From: Graphiopsis chlorocephala
Taxonomy: Eukaryota; Ascomycota; Dothideomycetes; Cladosporiales; Cladosporiaceae
Reading direction: 5' to 3'
Assembly (NCBI GenBank): GCA_022828445.1
Contig: JAIZZJ010000002.1
Coordinates: 930,001-994,000, forward strand
DNA length: 64,000 bases
Position 1 is the stretch's first letter. Every line of letters starts with the position of its first letter. Of the stretch, positions 21,924 to 32,951 are shown one piece after another. The notes below the pieces were generated by a model. It searched no databases. It was not told the origin of the DNA and saw only the letters and a list, made by a program, of their open reading frames with translations. Made by a program: the position numbers and the translations under genes.

Positions 21924-24900
21924 TCATCCAGCCATCAAAATCGTAGCCTCAGCCGCCGTTGTTGGCGCAGACCCAGGTGTCGCCTCCGTCGTGACTGCGA
22001 GCACAGGACCGGCCGCCGTCGCTGTAGTCGCCCGCCCGATCCTCTTGCGTGCCTTAAACTTGGGCAGAATGAAACCAACCGAGTTGTGACACATGTACAT
22101 CCCATTACACTGCCGGCTCACCGTCGAGATCACATACGAGCTCGCAGTCTCGGAGACCTTGTTGCAAGTGCAGAAAGTGACTTTGCTGCTCATGATGACG
22201 CCGCCATCGTCGGCAGTCGACGTGAAAGTACCAGTGGCGAGGTTGCAGGACTCGAACCATGGGAGACTTGGTAATCCTCGCGTGGCTCGACAGTCCCCTG
22301 GAGTCACTGTGGGCCATGTGTGCGTGACGAAGCCCAGTTGGTTGGGGCAGATGCGTTGTGTGTTGCAGCCGTGCATGGCGTCGATCATCGTGCTGCCCTG
22401 CCCTCCGCAGACGCAGTAGTCGATGTCTGGGTCTCGGCCCAGGCTCAAATATTTCGAGCTCGAACCGATCGATTTTATTGTCGAGATGGGCACGTATTCG
22501 CAGCGGCCCATGTTAGTGTTCAAAGGCCATATGCAATCGGAGTTTGGACAAGATGTGGGTTTGATACACGTGCGGTCACCGCTGATAGTCGTTATCGAGC
22601 ACTTGCATTCCGCCGGCTCGAAAGAAGATAATTGCGCGGGCTGCGACGGCAACGGCGAAACCGACGGATCGGTGAAGGTGAGCAAAGGCGCAGTGTCGAT
22701 CTCAGTGGGCTTGGTACTCGTCGTCTGCCAATTCGGGCACATGGTAGTGCCACACACCATGGTAGGTTCGACGACCTGCCCTCGAGTCGTGAATGCACAG
22801 CTGCAAGACCACGAATCTGCAGTGGTGCCTGGGGCGACTTTTGGAAGAACCAGAGCGCATTCACCGAATGCCGTATTGGTAGGAGGGGGACAGGTAGTCG
22901 TCGAGGACGTCTTGCTTTGCGTGGTACTGGTAGAGCTGGCAGAATCTGTGAGATGTCAGTAAGTACTTCAATGATAATATCCGAAGTGGGAAACGTACTG
23001 ATTTCGGGCTGCCAGTCATCGCCCTGCTCATCCAGCCACGAAATCGGGAATCTGCCATCGAGAGCCGGACACTCAGACTCGTTAGCAGGCGCATAATCGC
23101 CAAGGTCAGCCAGAGGAGACAGTATGATGCCGTCAGGAATGACCGGACACGAATCGTCTTCCGTCGACGGTCCGTCTTCGCCTTGCTCGTTGTCGACTTC
23201 GAGCGTACCATTACCGCCTATGGGGCAGGACTGGTTCGATTGTAACCCATCTTCTCCTTGGCCCAGTCCCTGCTCCATAGTCATGTTGAAGCCAAAAGTT
23301 GCGTTACACAACGGTGCTGTGTCGCTATCTAGGGCTCCATCTGGCTCGTAGACTATGGTGTTGTTCAGGGGACAAGAAGCAGTGACGTTCCCGTCTTCGG
23401 CGCCATCGGGACCCTGGATCAATGTGGCGTTGGACAGTGGACACGAAGGCGCTGAGTTGCCATTAAGAGTAGTGCTGTTGCTCAGCTGGCAGCTCGATTT
23501 TGCCTCGTCGTCTCCTTGGTCGTCGTCGAAGCTTGTACTCGTGCCGTTCGGCATAGGGCAGGTATAGTTTTGCTGTCCGTCTGCGCCCTGGTCGTCAAGC
23601 ACTGTGACGTTAACGTCTGGGAAGTAAGGACATGTCTCGTTTGAAGAATTCGCTGGAAGCATTCCAAACTCTCCTTGTGGATCATCGGGCGCGAGCGTGA
23701 CCTGGGCCTGACAGACGTCGTCGATTACTGAAGTTGTGGTAGCAGTCACGGAGCAGCCTTCAAAGACTGTACTGGCAGTCTTTGTACACGGTGTGTAGGT
23801 TATGCCCGCGGAGACGGATTCCGTACAAAACTTCGTGATCTCAGTGGCAGTCTGTTTCCTCGTGCAGCTTTCGAACATTGTTGTTGTGGCTCCTGTGACT
23901 TCGCACCCTTGAGTGATGCGTGTCTTAGTTGAAGTACACGTTGTCTGAGGCGCAGACATCGACGTATTGTTTCCCATGTTGATACCCACTACTTCTGTGA
24001 AGATATTGCACATCGCAGTGACCTGGGTTGCCGTCATAGTCGTCTCGCACTCGCCTTCAGATTCGGAAGAACTCTGCGTGCGTGAGGTCGATGGTCCTGT
24101 TTCTGTGGGGTCTGGAGTTTCTTCCGGCTCATCGTCAGGGCCTGGGGGATCATCTATTCACAGTTAGCAGGCTTCCCTACCAACGAAATAACGGATTTGA
24201 CTTACCAGGATCTGGCTTAGGTTTATCAGCCGGGCCAATAGTTCCGCCTCCCTTCTTCTCACAGCCAATCACGCACTTCAGCAGATCACATATGCCCAAG
24301 CAACCTCTTCGTGGACCGACGCTCTTACAGAGTGGGCCTCTGCAACCCAGATCGAGCTTCCATCCAGGAAGCTTGACTCCGCCGCCGCAGAAAACGAGAC
24401 ATAGACGGGGTTTTGGGGGACCTGGAGGCTTGGGTAGACTGGGACCAGGAGGGCCACCAGGAGGCGTAGTCGGGAGTGGTACTGGTATCGGAATCGGTAC
24501 AATGTGCCCCGACGACGTAGTCTGTGCAGTGGGCGTAATCAGTGAGCCGTCTGTCGAGGTCTGCATGGGTAGCGGCGTGCTGGGATCTGTAGTGTCCGGA
24601 GGCTGGGCAATTTCTGGACCATCAGATGGGCCAGGAAGCAGCGCGATCGGACAGGCAGAGGTGTCTGTGGCGGGTGCGAAGACCTCTGACAATGGGCGGA
24701 AACTCTGCTCTCCAGGAAGCCAGCAAGCACCAAAGTCTTGGTTGCAGCCATTATCGATCGCGCATTCGCTGCTGCCTGTACCACTGTTTCAAAATTAGCA
24801 TTGTTTGCCAAAGAAACAGATCGTCCAACTTACCAAGTCCCCGAAGGACCACAGCACTCCATATTTGGACAACCCAGACCGACTTGAGGACCACATGTGC

Positions 24901-27189
24901 CGTTTGTACTGTCCACAGGTCGTTTTGCGCACAAATCACCAGAGGGAAGAGCCATATTGCAAGATCCCCGTGGCAATGAGAAACCCGCTTCAGATGTCAC
25001 CGCAGGCTGGCGCCCGGTCATTGCTCCGACAGAAACGGGCAACAGCGCAAGCTCCGTGATGGTGATCGGGTCTACAGATACCGTGGTGGCATAGCGGTAA
25101 ATCTGGCCGCCGACATTGGTACAAACAGAAGTTATGGCCGGAGGGTATCTGAGGGTGGCAGGGGTGTTGAGGGGAATAGGTGGTAGAGTCATTGTACATG
25201 GCGGTTTGCAGGACATCTGCATTACCTCCTCGTCCCAATGTCCAGTCATGAGGGTGACTTCCTGAATGGTTTCGTTGGAAGAGGTTGATGGTGGCAAGAG
25301 AGTGACGGGCGGACTGGAATCATCGTCGGTTGATGAGAGTGACGTTGAGTCATCTGTGGAAGTTGCAGATCTGGTTGACGAGGTGGAGGAAGAGGAGTCC
25401 CCACCGTCGGTGGTTGAAGTCGACTCCGAGGTCCCAGAGATCGTACTCACGACCGTAGTCACGAACTTCGTACTGGTCTGGCTCCCAGATGCGTCCGAAG
25501 TGTTGATCGCAGTTATGGTGCTGACAAAGGCTGTCACAACCTCCGCACTAGACTTACTGCGCGATGTTCTTGATATAGTGGTGGTAGAGGTGCTGTTGGA
25601 TCGACTGCTAGACTTGAAAGAAGTTGAACTCGTCTGGTTGCTTACGCTGCTACTGCTAGCTGTTACAGTTACGCCAGCAGTAGTATTGCTATGACTGGAC
25701 ACGGTGTTGATGATTGGGATGCTAGAACTGCTATTGCTGGAAGACCCCACGATAACGGTGAGAAGGGAGGGCGAGGTCGACACATGCGGTTGACTCGAGT
25801 TGGTTGTAGAGGTAAGGGTCGGTAAAATTTGTTCACTCCTATTGCTGGAGGTCGAGACATCTGACAGTGGGCCTAGCGAACTTGATGTGATGGCAAGTGA
25901 CGAATCAGTACTGGAGCTTGCTGACGCCGTCTCGCTAGTACCGGTCAAAGCTGAGCTGGAAGTCAACGTTGCGGTAGATGATGAGGTCGAGCTAGATCCG
26001 TTGACAGCAGGGTTCGAGGTGGTGAGTTGCGTACCGGAAGCTATGCCAGGGGAGACCGTAGGAATTGAGACTGCCGAGACATTCCTGCTGGGACTTTCTG
26101 TTTCTGTAACACCATGGGTTTGAGTTGTACTGCTCGAAGTCGATGCGACGACGTTTTGGTTGGAGCCCAACGACACGCTACTAGACACACTTTGAGTCGA
26201 GGACTGCGAGGTTGAGTCGGTTTTGCTTGTGCTAGTGGAACTTTGCTGGTCCACAGATTTTGCAGTCTGAGTTCCAGGTGTGGTCTTTAGGAAGAGCTGC
26301 TACCACTTGTGCTGACCGAGCCTTGTCCGTTCGGAATTTTCGTAGTTCCAGCACCAAGGATGGTCGATGTTGTTTGAGAGTGAGCACTCTCGTGCGAGCT
26401 CGGCTCTTGGCTACTGCTCCCGGTTAACCCAGTGCTGCTAGTCATGCGCTCCGCAGTCGATGAGCTTGGATCTCCAGCCGTAGTCGCGACCAAACTGCTA
26501 CTCGAGCTCGAGCTCTCTGATTGCGATCCATTTGAGGAAGTTCCATTTGAGGAGCTCAAAGAACCTGGGCCAGCTGGTATACCCTCACCTGTCTGTCCCA
26601 AACTCGCGGAAATCGTCACAGTACTCACAGTCCCATTAACATGAACCGCCGCCAAAGTCGTGTTTCCAATCCCTCCCGAAGTCGTCAAACTCCCGCTGCT
26701 ACTCGAACCACCAGGAAGTGCAGAAGTTTCCACGCGCAGAGAAGTCGATGAGGGCAAGCCAACCGGGACGTAGTAAGGGCTTCCAGTGGCATACAGCGTG
26801 CGAGTCTGTGTGTCAAGGCTGAACGACGTGCCATCGATGTCTTTCATTTCGCCGGCCGTGAAAGTTACGAGGTGGGTGCCGACAAGATACAGTATGCCAG
26901 GGTTGGTGGAGGGTGAGATGTCGGATTGAGCGATTCTCTTGTTGAGTCCGAGGCCAAGCGTTCTTTCTCGTTCGAAAAAATCGTCGAACTCGGCTTCTTG
27001 AGCGATTGGATCAGAACTCTTTGGTGCTGACGCCACAGCTTGGAAGTCATGATGCTTGTTGGCAGTGACCTTGGTGGTCAGGATGTGTGTCTTTGTGACA
27101 GTCGTAGAGACCGCAGTTGCAACGAGCAAGGAGACCAGTAGGGCAAGACTCCATAGCAACATGGAGAGCCTGCAGGCCGAGGGTGCCAT
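21924..27189 (-). CDS. Large secreted mucin-like protein with hevein-like module and two Cys-repeat arrays
   Basis: Exons in reading order are 27189-26317, 26266-24834, 24783-24206, 24153-22999 and 22945-21924, giving about 1,686 residues. Residues 1-28 or so are a clear signal peptide with a Leu/Val-rich core. A dibasic NKR near residue 88 could be a Kex2 site. Residues about 200-640 are an extended Ser/Thr stalk. Then come a Cys module (CGP...CCGPSGTCG...GC..DFGAC) like a hevein/CBM18 chitin-binding domain, split by an intron, and a Pro/Gly-rich Cys knot. Next is an array of nine units, each with one Cys, N-glycosylation sequons and acidic DQGxDG-like loops. Last is a set of four CxC...C....CPN modules. 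No catalytic domain or clear GPI signal is visible. Inference: a cell-wall or extracellular chitin-associated glycoprotein. The first junction uses a GTCAGC donor and is the least certain; the others have GTAAG/GTACG donors and keep frame. Confidence 0.75.
21990..22860 (-). repeat. Four CxC...C...C[P/H]N modules
   Basis: In the last exon of the large secreted protein, four diverged modules share the pattern CxC, 10-18 residues, C, 4-5 residues, C, then Pro or His, then Asn. Two of them continue with LGF or VGF. They look like copies of one small disulfide-bonded domain that I cannot name. Confidence 0.6.
22999..23632 (-). repeat. Nine-unit degenerate protein repeat, one Cys per unit
   Basis: Within the large secreted protein. 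Units of roughly 16-27 residues mostly start with Cys-Pro, carry one or more N-x-S/T sequons, and most have an acidic D/E-x-Q-G-x-D or similar loop. About a dozen sequons fall in 210 residues. The units are diverged at DNA level, so this is an old duplication series rather than a recent tandem repeat. Confidence 0.75.
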
Positions 27190-29426
27190 CGTTGCTTGCC
27201 AAAGGGCAGTTTTGTTTGAAGAGATGTCGAAGTAGTAATGCCAAGGCAAGGTGCAGATTATTTGGGGAAGATACCAACCATGACGACGAGCAGGAAGGTT
27301 AAGTAATTCGAGAGGACCTCGATCCGTATTGTAGGCAACGTGATCAAACGCCAGCACACACTACCATGTGACGGCATGTGAGTGCTGACTCCGCCCATGT
27401 GCTATCATTATGCAGTCAGTCCTGTGAGAAAGAAGCTCAGTGAGCAAACCGAGATCACGAGCAAGATCGCGTGTTAGCGTTGACACATGTATCGGAGTAT
27501 AGCAAACCTCAAATTTGGAAGACTCTAGCAATATCAGCCATCACGATTTCGAGCACGGAGCGACAGTGACCTCCACCATGATTGTATTGTTCTTCATTGT
27601 TGGACGTCTCCATGAATCCGTAATGTCTGCGAACATGTGGTCTGCCTTGGATTTAGAAGTGACCTTGCTCAGGAGCGTAGACCGAAGCTGAAGTAGAAGA
27701 GTAGCCATAGCTAGAGCTGAGAAATTACCATCTCTCCTTGAGGACTTGACAGGTCTGCATATCGGATTCGTGTAGAACCAAGTACTTTGAAAGTCGCGTT
27801 CTGATCGTTGAATGCGCCACTTGCAATATTATACTACAGACCCTTTAGCACAATACAGCCCCTGTCAAGAAGGAGATGGAGATGTCTTTAGAAGACCAGA
27901 TACTAGCAAGCCGTCAATAAGTCCACGAGCGAAACCCTTCTAAGGCCAGACGTGACGGGTTTGCCAATGCGGATACACGGCTTCTCGAGTGTATTTCCTT
28001 GTGAAAACAGCGTGAGACTAAAGAGCCTCAGGCTTCAATAACGATACTTTTACCTGTTACCTCGTGTATTTCTCCGTGTGTGTGAGTTGGCTTTTGACCA
28101 TGTTCCGTTCACCTGATAGGGATAGCATCTCCAGCTGCACAGCCGAACGCATCGTGGCCATGTGAGACAAGACGACGACAATATGACTAGCTTTACCGGC
28201 AACCAGGGGCTGGCTGGGTGGAGCGGAAGCAATACTTTGTCATGACATATACCCATGATATTTGGCTGACTAGTTCGTAGGCATCCACAGCGGATGGCAG
28301 CGGGTGAGGAGGTGGAGGCTGGGTCTTGGGGTGAAAAGGGGAGCACAGGCCGGATTGATATTCAGGCATGAGTCCAGGCATCAACTGTGGCTTTACTCGG
28401 GCCAGATCTACACTTTGGCCAGTGTTTACTTACGTCATGAACCGCTGTTGACACGAGCGCGTAGATCGGAGTTTGCAAAATGGACGCCATCAAGCGAGAG
28501 AGGGCCGAGCGGGTGAGGGTGAGGTCAGCAACAGCAGCACTAACTAGTAAGAGCAGAGACAGCCAGACAGCCAGACAAATGGTTGATCGCATGCAAAGAA
28601 AAGCAGGGCGTCTAATTGGCGGCAACAGGCAGCGATATCTCTTTCCAGGAAGGTTTCTGTGCAAGCATTTCTCGATTCTCTCGCTCTTTTCTCACGCTAG
28701 CGGCTTGGCGCAGGCAGGAAGAGGAAGAGGAAGAGCTACCGGGATCCCCAGCTGTTGCGCACCGCACAACGTTCGCCTTTGCCTTGGGAAGTCGGGGCAG
28801 ACCTAGTGAGTGGTGCCGTGCAGTGCAGCTTGTCCGGCCTCTGGCGCGCGTTCAGATCGTCCCTTCTCTGTTTACCAACCCCAATCCGTGCGTGTGTGCG
28901 TGTGTGCGTGCTTGCCCAAGTGCAGCCTCTGCTGTCATCTGTACAACCTTCGCGCGTGTCAACACTGCACATCCTCTTCCTCACTGCCATCACCCAACCC
29001 GCCAAATACCACTCTACCACTGTCCACGCTGCACAATCATCGACGCCACACCCTCTCGCCTCAGCAATCCGCGATCCCGCACGCTCGGCTCTGAAACGCG
29101 ACATCCGCGCACTGACAACTCCACCCGCGTGGCTCGCTGTTGCGCTGCGCTGCGCTGTTCTGTATTTGCTTCCTAACGGCCACTTATCACGCCTGCCTAT
29201 ATTCATTTGCGCGCCCCGAATATTTGCTCCACCACCGCTCGCTGCTGTATATGCAAGTCTACTCCTGGCTCTGACCCAATTCGCCCGCTGCTGGCGCTCA
29301 CCACCACCACCACCACCACCACGATCCGGACGGCCGAGCCCTCGATCACTGCACCTCGAAGCAGACTTTCTGTTCCAACAACAACACAACAACAGCATCG
29401 ACACGCCTACACGCCCGCCCAACAAC
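27190..29426. other. 2.2 kb divergent intergenic region
   Basis: It holds the promoter of the secreted-protein gene and a long leader for the forkhead gene. Upstream of 29427 the forkhead frame stays open for over 220 codons but contains no ATG, so I read it as leader. A long antisense frame between 28736 and 29770 is a composition shadow. Simple tracts occur near 28890 (GT/GC) and 29301. Confidence 0.6.
29301..29322. repeat. (CAC)n microsatellite in the forkhead leader
   Basis: Seven consecutive CAC/ACC triplets lie about 105 bases upstream of the forkhead start codon, followed by CAA-rich sequence up to 29400. It lies outside the coding region as I define it. Confidence 0.85.
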
Positions 29427-32206
29427 ATGCCGCCATCAGGCCGCAAGGGCAAGACCCGCGCGCGTCGCGGAGCCCATGCCACTGAAGCCCATGAGCCTTC
29501 AGACATCGACACACCCGAGGCCATTGCTACACCCTCACGCGTCTCGAGAAAGCGCGCTCGCGGCACCGATGCCCCTCCTCCCGCCGCCGCCCGCAACACC
29601 CGCCGCAAGACCAAGGATACCAGAACTCTAGATAGAGAAGACACCGAGGGCACCGAAGCCCAGGATCTTAGCGACGATGGCACAGAACCCGCCCTACCGA
29701 GCGAGCTCGAGATTGTCGCCAGCCTCAAGGTCGCAGACAGGCAGGTGAATGCCACCGAGGACTTCGCCAACGACCTGCTCGAGGGTCAGGAAAACGTGCC
29801 GGGCTACGGTAAGATCGCTGGTCGGGATTGGGCTTTCATCATTAGGAAGGTGGAAGTCAACATTGGCCGACCAGAGGCGCACGAGAGACTGCCCGTTGAG
29901 GAATCAGCTGGCCGACCTGGCACCCCTTCGCACAAGACTGTCGTCGACATCGATTTGGGACCCGATCGTCAAGTGTCAAGATCGCACGCGATCATCTCAT
30001 ATGATGGAGCTACCTCCAACTGGTTCATCGTGGTCAACGGTAGGAATGGACTGCGTGTCGACAACAACCTCCTCAAGCGTGGTGCCAAGTCTTTCCTCAG
30101 GAATGGTAGTGTAATCGAAATTGCCGGCACCCAGATGGCATTCATCACAACACCAAACGACGACGGTGATGGACCTGTGTGGGACGCATCTATCATCAGA
30201 CAAGCCCAGAAATCTTCAGAGGAGGACGACGATGGCTATGAGGATTCCAAGTTCAATGGTGCTCGTCAACACGCGCATCCCTCACACCGCGGGCAACTGC
30301 AGGACGCAAGCCGCCAGCCTCCACAGTACAATCCTCCCCAGCAACAGCAGCAGCAGCAACAAAACCGTACACACCCACACTCTCAGCGTGCTGCGGGTCT
30401 GCATAGCGGCTCTGTTGTTGGTCCACCCGGCACCCCTCTTCGTCCCACCACTGCGACCATGGGCAAGTCGTCGCCATCCGCCAACTACTCGCGTGGCATC
30501 ACAATGGAATCTACCGAAAGCATCGATTACTCTGCCGACACCGCAAAGGATCTGAAGCCGCCGCACTCTTATGCTCAGCTCATTGGTATGGCCATTCTCT
30601 CCACCCATGAGCAGCAAATGACGCTCAACAACATCTACAAGTGGATCATGGCAAACTACGCCTTCTATCGTTACAACACTGGCGGATGGCAGAACAGCAT
30701 TCGCCACAATTTGAGTCTGAACAAGGCTTTCACCAAGATCGCGCGCCGGACTGACGAGCCTGGAAAGGGTATGAAATGGATGATTGAGCCTACTGAATTC
30801 GACACTTTTGTTCAGCAAGGCATGAAGGGATGCCGTAGGCCTGCGGTGCAGATCCCTATCAACGGAACTCAAAGCACAGCTGCTTCGCCGTCTAGCCCTC
30901 TTCATCCCGTGCGCAACCCACCGAGTAGTGCAATGGGTATCAAGCGAAGGGACGACGAGACTACACCACCACTGCCACAGTTCCAGCCGCCTTACCCGAG
31001 AACGACTGAAGCCTTCACGCCTGATCGCGGGTCGAGGCGCAGGCCTACGGATGGTCCTAACATGGGGCTTGGCATCAACGAGAGCACGATCGATGCTGCT
31101 GGCCAGGAAGCAGCGTACAACCTCGATTATCTCCGATCTACGCCTCGTAATGGTCTCACCGCCGCTGCCAATGCAGCTGGTTCACCACCTGCTTTGTACG
31201 TCAACGATGAGGGCCGGATCGGTCCCATGGATACACCCTTCCCTCTCAGACCTACAGCACGATTTGCGCCACCCAGCACCCTACGTCGACCTAGCGACTT
31301 CATCCAATTCTCCTCGCCCGCGCCCTTCTGGAAGATGGAAGGCTTGGTCGGTAGCACACCTTTCAAGCCTTACGACATGAGTCCTCTTAAGACTCCGTTC
31401 CCAATGTTGAAGCCGAAAATCGAGAGTGCTGATGAAGATGAAAAGAAGCTGATCCAAACCGAAGAAGATGAGGAGAAGACTGGAAGCGCTGGTGAGACTG
31501 AGGGAATCAAGAATTCGCCCAACTCGACCGAAGGTGGCGTGAAGTCGGCCATCGAAGAAAAGCCCAGTCGTCGTCAGAGCCCGATTATTCCGTCTTCTTC
31601 GCCTCCCCGCGCCACGAGCGAGGGCCGCTTCATTGGCGCAGAAAGCCCATCGATCACGCGACCAGGTACAGCTAGCTCCAAGGGACTCAGCCTTCTTGTC
31701 GAGGCTGGCAAAGAAGCAGAGAAGCAGTCAGGATCGTCGGATTCCGGCGCTGTTGACACTGCTGCTTCGGGTAGCTTCTCGCACGGACAGCCGACCTCGC
31801 ATCCACTGGCCGCTCCACCATCATTGCGACCCAGCCCGATGATATCCAACGGATCGAGTAATGCCCATATCCCAACTGGCATGCGGAGCGCTTACCATCC
31901 CGAGCCGCCTGCCGTGCAAGTTGTTCACCAACATCAGGCTCACCTCCAGCATCAAAACGCATACCCTGGCATGAATCCTGGTGCACAGGATTCCGACGAC
32001 GAAGGAATCGACCTCGCCAAGTAAGTATTCAATTAAAGAGAGGCTTGTTTGCATGGATTGAATCACCTAACTCACATCACAGGGGCTTCCAACCAATCGG
32101 CTCATACCACCAACACAACCACCTCGCTATGGGCATGCACAACATGGGCAACTCGCATCCCCTCGGCGTCAACCCAGCTCCCAGAGCCGGTTCGTTCAGC
32201 CGCTAG
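29427..32206 (+). CDS. Forkhead transcription factor with N-terminal FHA domain
   Basis: Exons are 29427-32020 and 32083-32206, giving 905 residues. A basic N terminus is followed by an FHA phosphothreonine-binding domain at about 126-225 (NIGRPEA, VSRSHAIISYD, NGRNGLRVDN). A polyGln tract lies near residue 305. The forkhead DNA-binding domain spans about 375-460 (KPPHSYAQLIGMAIL, ISRH-like helix 3 WQNSIRHNLSLNKAF). The rest is disordered and rich in SP/TP sites. This FHA-plus-forkhead layout is that of yeast Fkh1/Fkh2 and fission yeast Fkh2, which drive G2/M genes and are phosphorylated by cyclin-dependent kinase. The first in-frame ATG is 29427. The last intron adds a short His/Met/Gly tail. 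Confidence 0.94.
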
Positions 32207-32951
32207 AGCCACGATCGCCTCTCACACCGCTCGACACAACTAGAAAAACACCGGCCCCACGGCCCTCTTACGCCGCGCTTGCTTTACTGTTATTTGACAG
32301 CGTTACCAGAACTGCTTGTACCACGCAAACCACCAGGATGTACGAATTTGGGAAGTCATTGCTTGCTTGCTTTGCTTTTGCGCACTCTGACGTTTTGTTT
32401 TTGGTTCGTTCTGCATTGGATGGGGAAATAAAATCACGTTATCACGCACTGTACGACTTTTGGAGAGAAACGATGGCTATAGGCTTATCTTGGGAAGGGA
32501 GTTTTGCTGTATGTTTGCTTTAAACCTTAGGAATAGATGGCAAAGAGAGTTTTCCTATTTTGACATTGCTTTTCTATCAGATCTCGCGTTCCTGTATTGG
32601 TAAAAGGTGCTTGTACGGTATATGTACTGCATGCATTGCAAAATGACTGTTTTTCTTTGGTGGAAGAGTCGTCTCAAAAAGTGACGTTCCATCATTTGCA
32701 ATAGCGCTGGTTTGTTGAGAAATTGGAGGGCATCTCCGGACCTCAAATGTTTTGGACGATTGTTGTAATACGGATACGTGCGTATATATGTAACACATAT
32801 GCAATGCCTACACCTCGCGTACCAACGAATGCTTTCGCTGACCCATAACCAAGATATCCAATGCCAAAAAAAAAACGCCTCTTCCTCCCCTATGCACCGA
32901 ATGAACAAAATACCTATGAAATCTTGGAGTCCCAGACTGTATCCCGCCTCT
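32207..32951. other. Convergent 3' flanks
   Basis: Space between the forkhead gene and the SLC35F6-type gene, which converge. An AATAAA at 32427 is a candidate polyadenylation signal for the forkhead transcript. An A tract lies near 32866. No gene is seen. Confidence 0.6.
32427..32432 (+). terminator. Candidate polyadenylation signal of the forkhead gene
   Basis: AATAAA lies 221 bases after the stop codon, in T-rich sequence. In filamentous fungi this hexamer is only loosely conserved, so this is a weak call. Confidence 0.35.

Noticed and set aside
22247..22258. tRNA B-box-like GGTTCGAGTCC on the minus strand
   Set aside because: It lies inside a coding exon of the secreted protein and has no A-box or cloverleaf around it.
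28736..29770. 344-codon minus-strand open frame over the forkhead leader
   Set aside because: Arg/Ser/Gly-rich composition typical of GC-rich antisense frames, and it overlaps the forkhead coding start.
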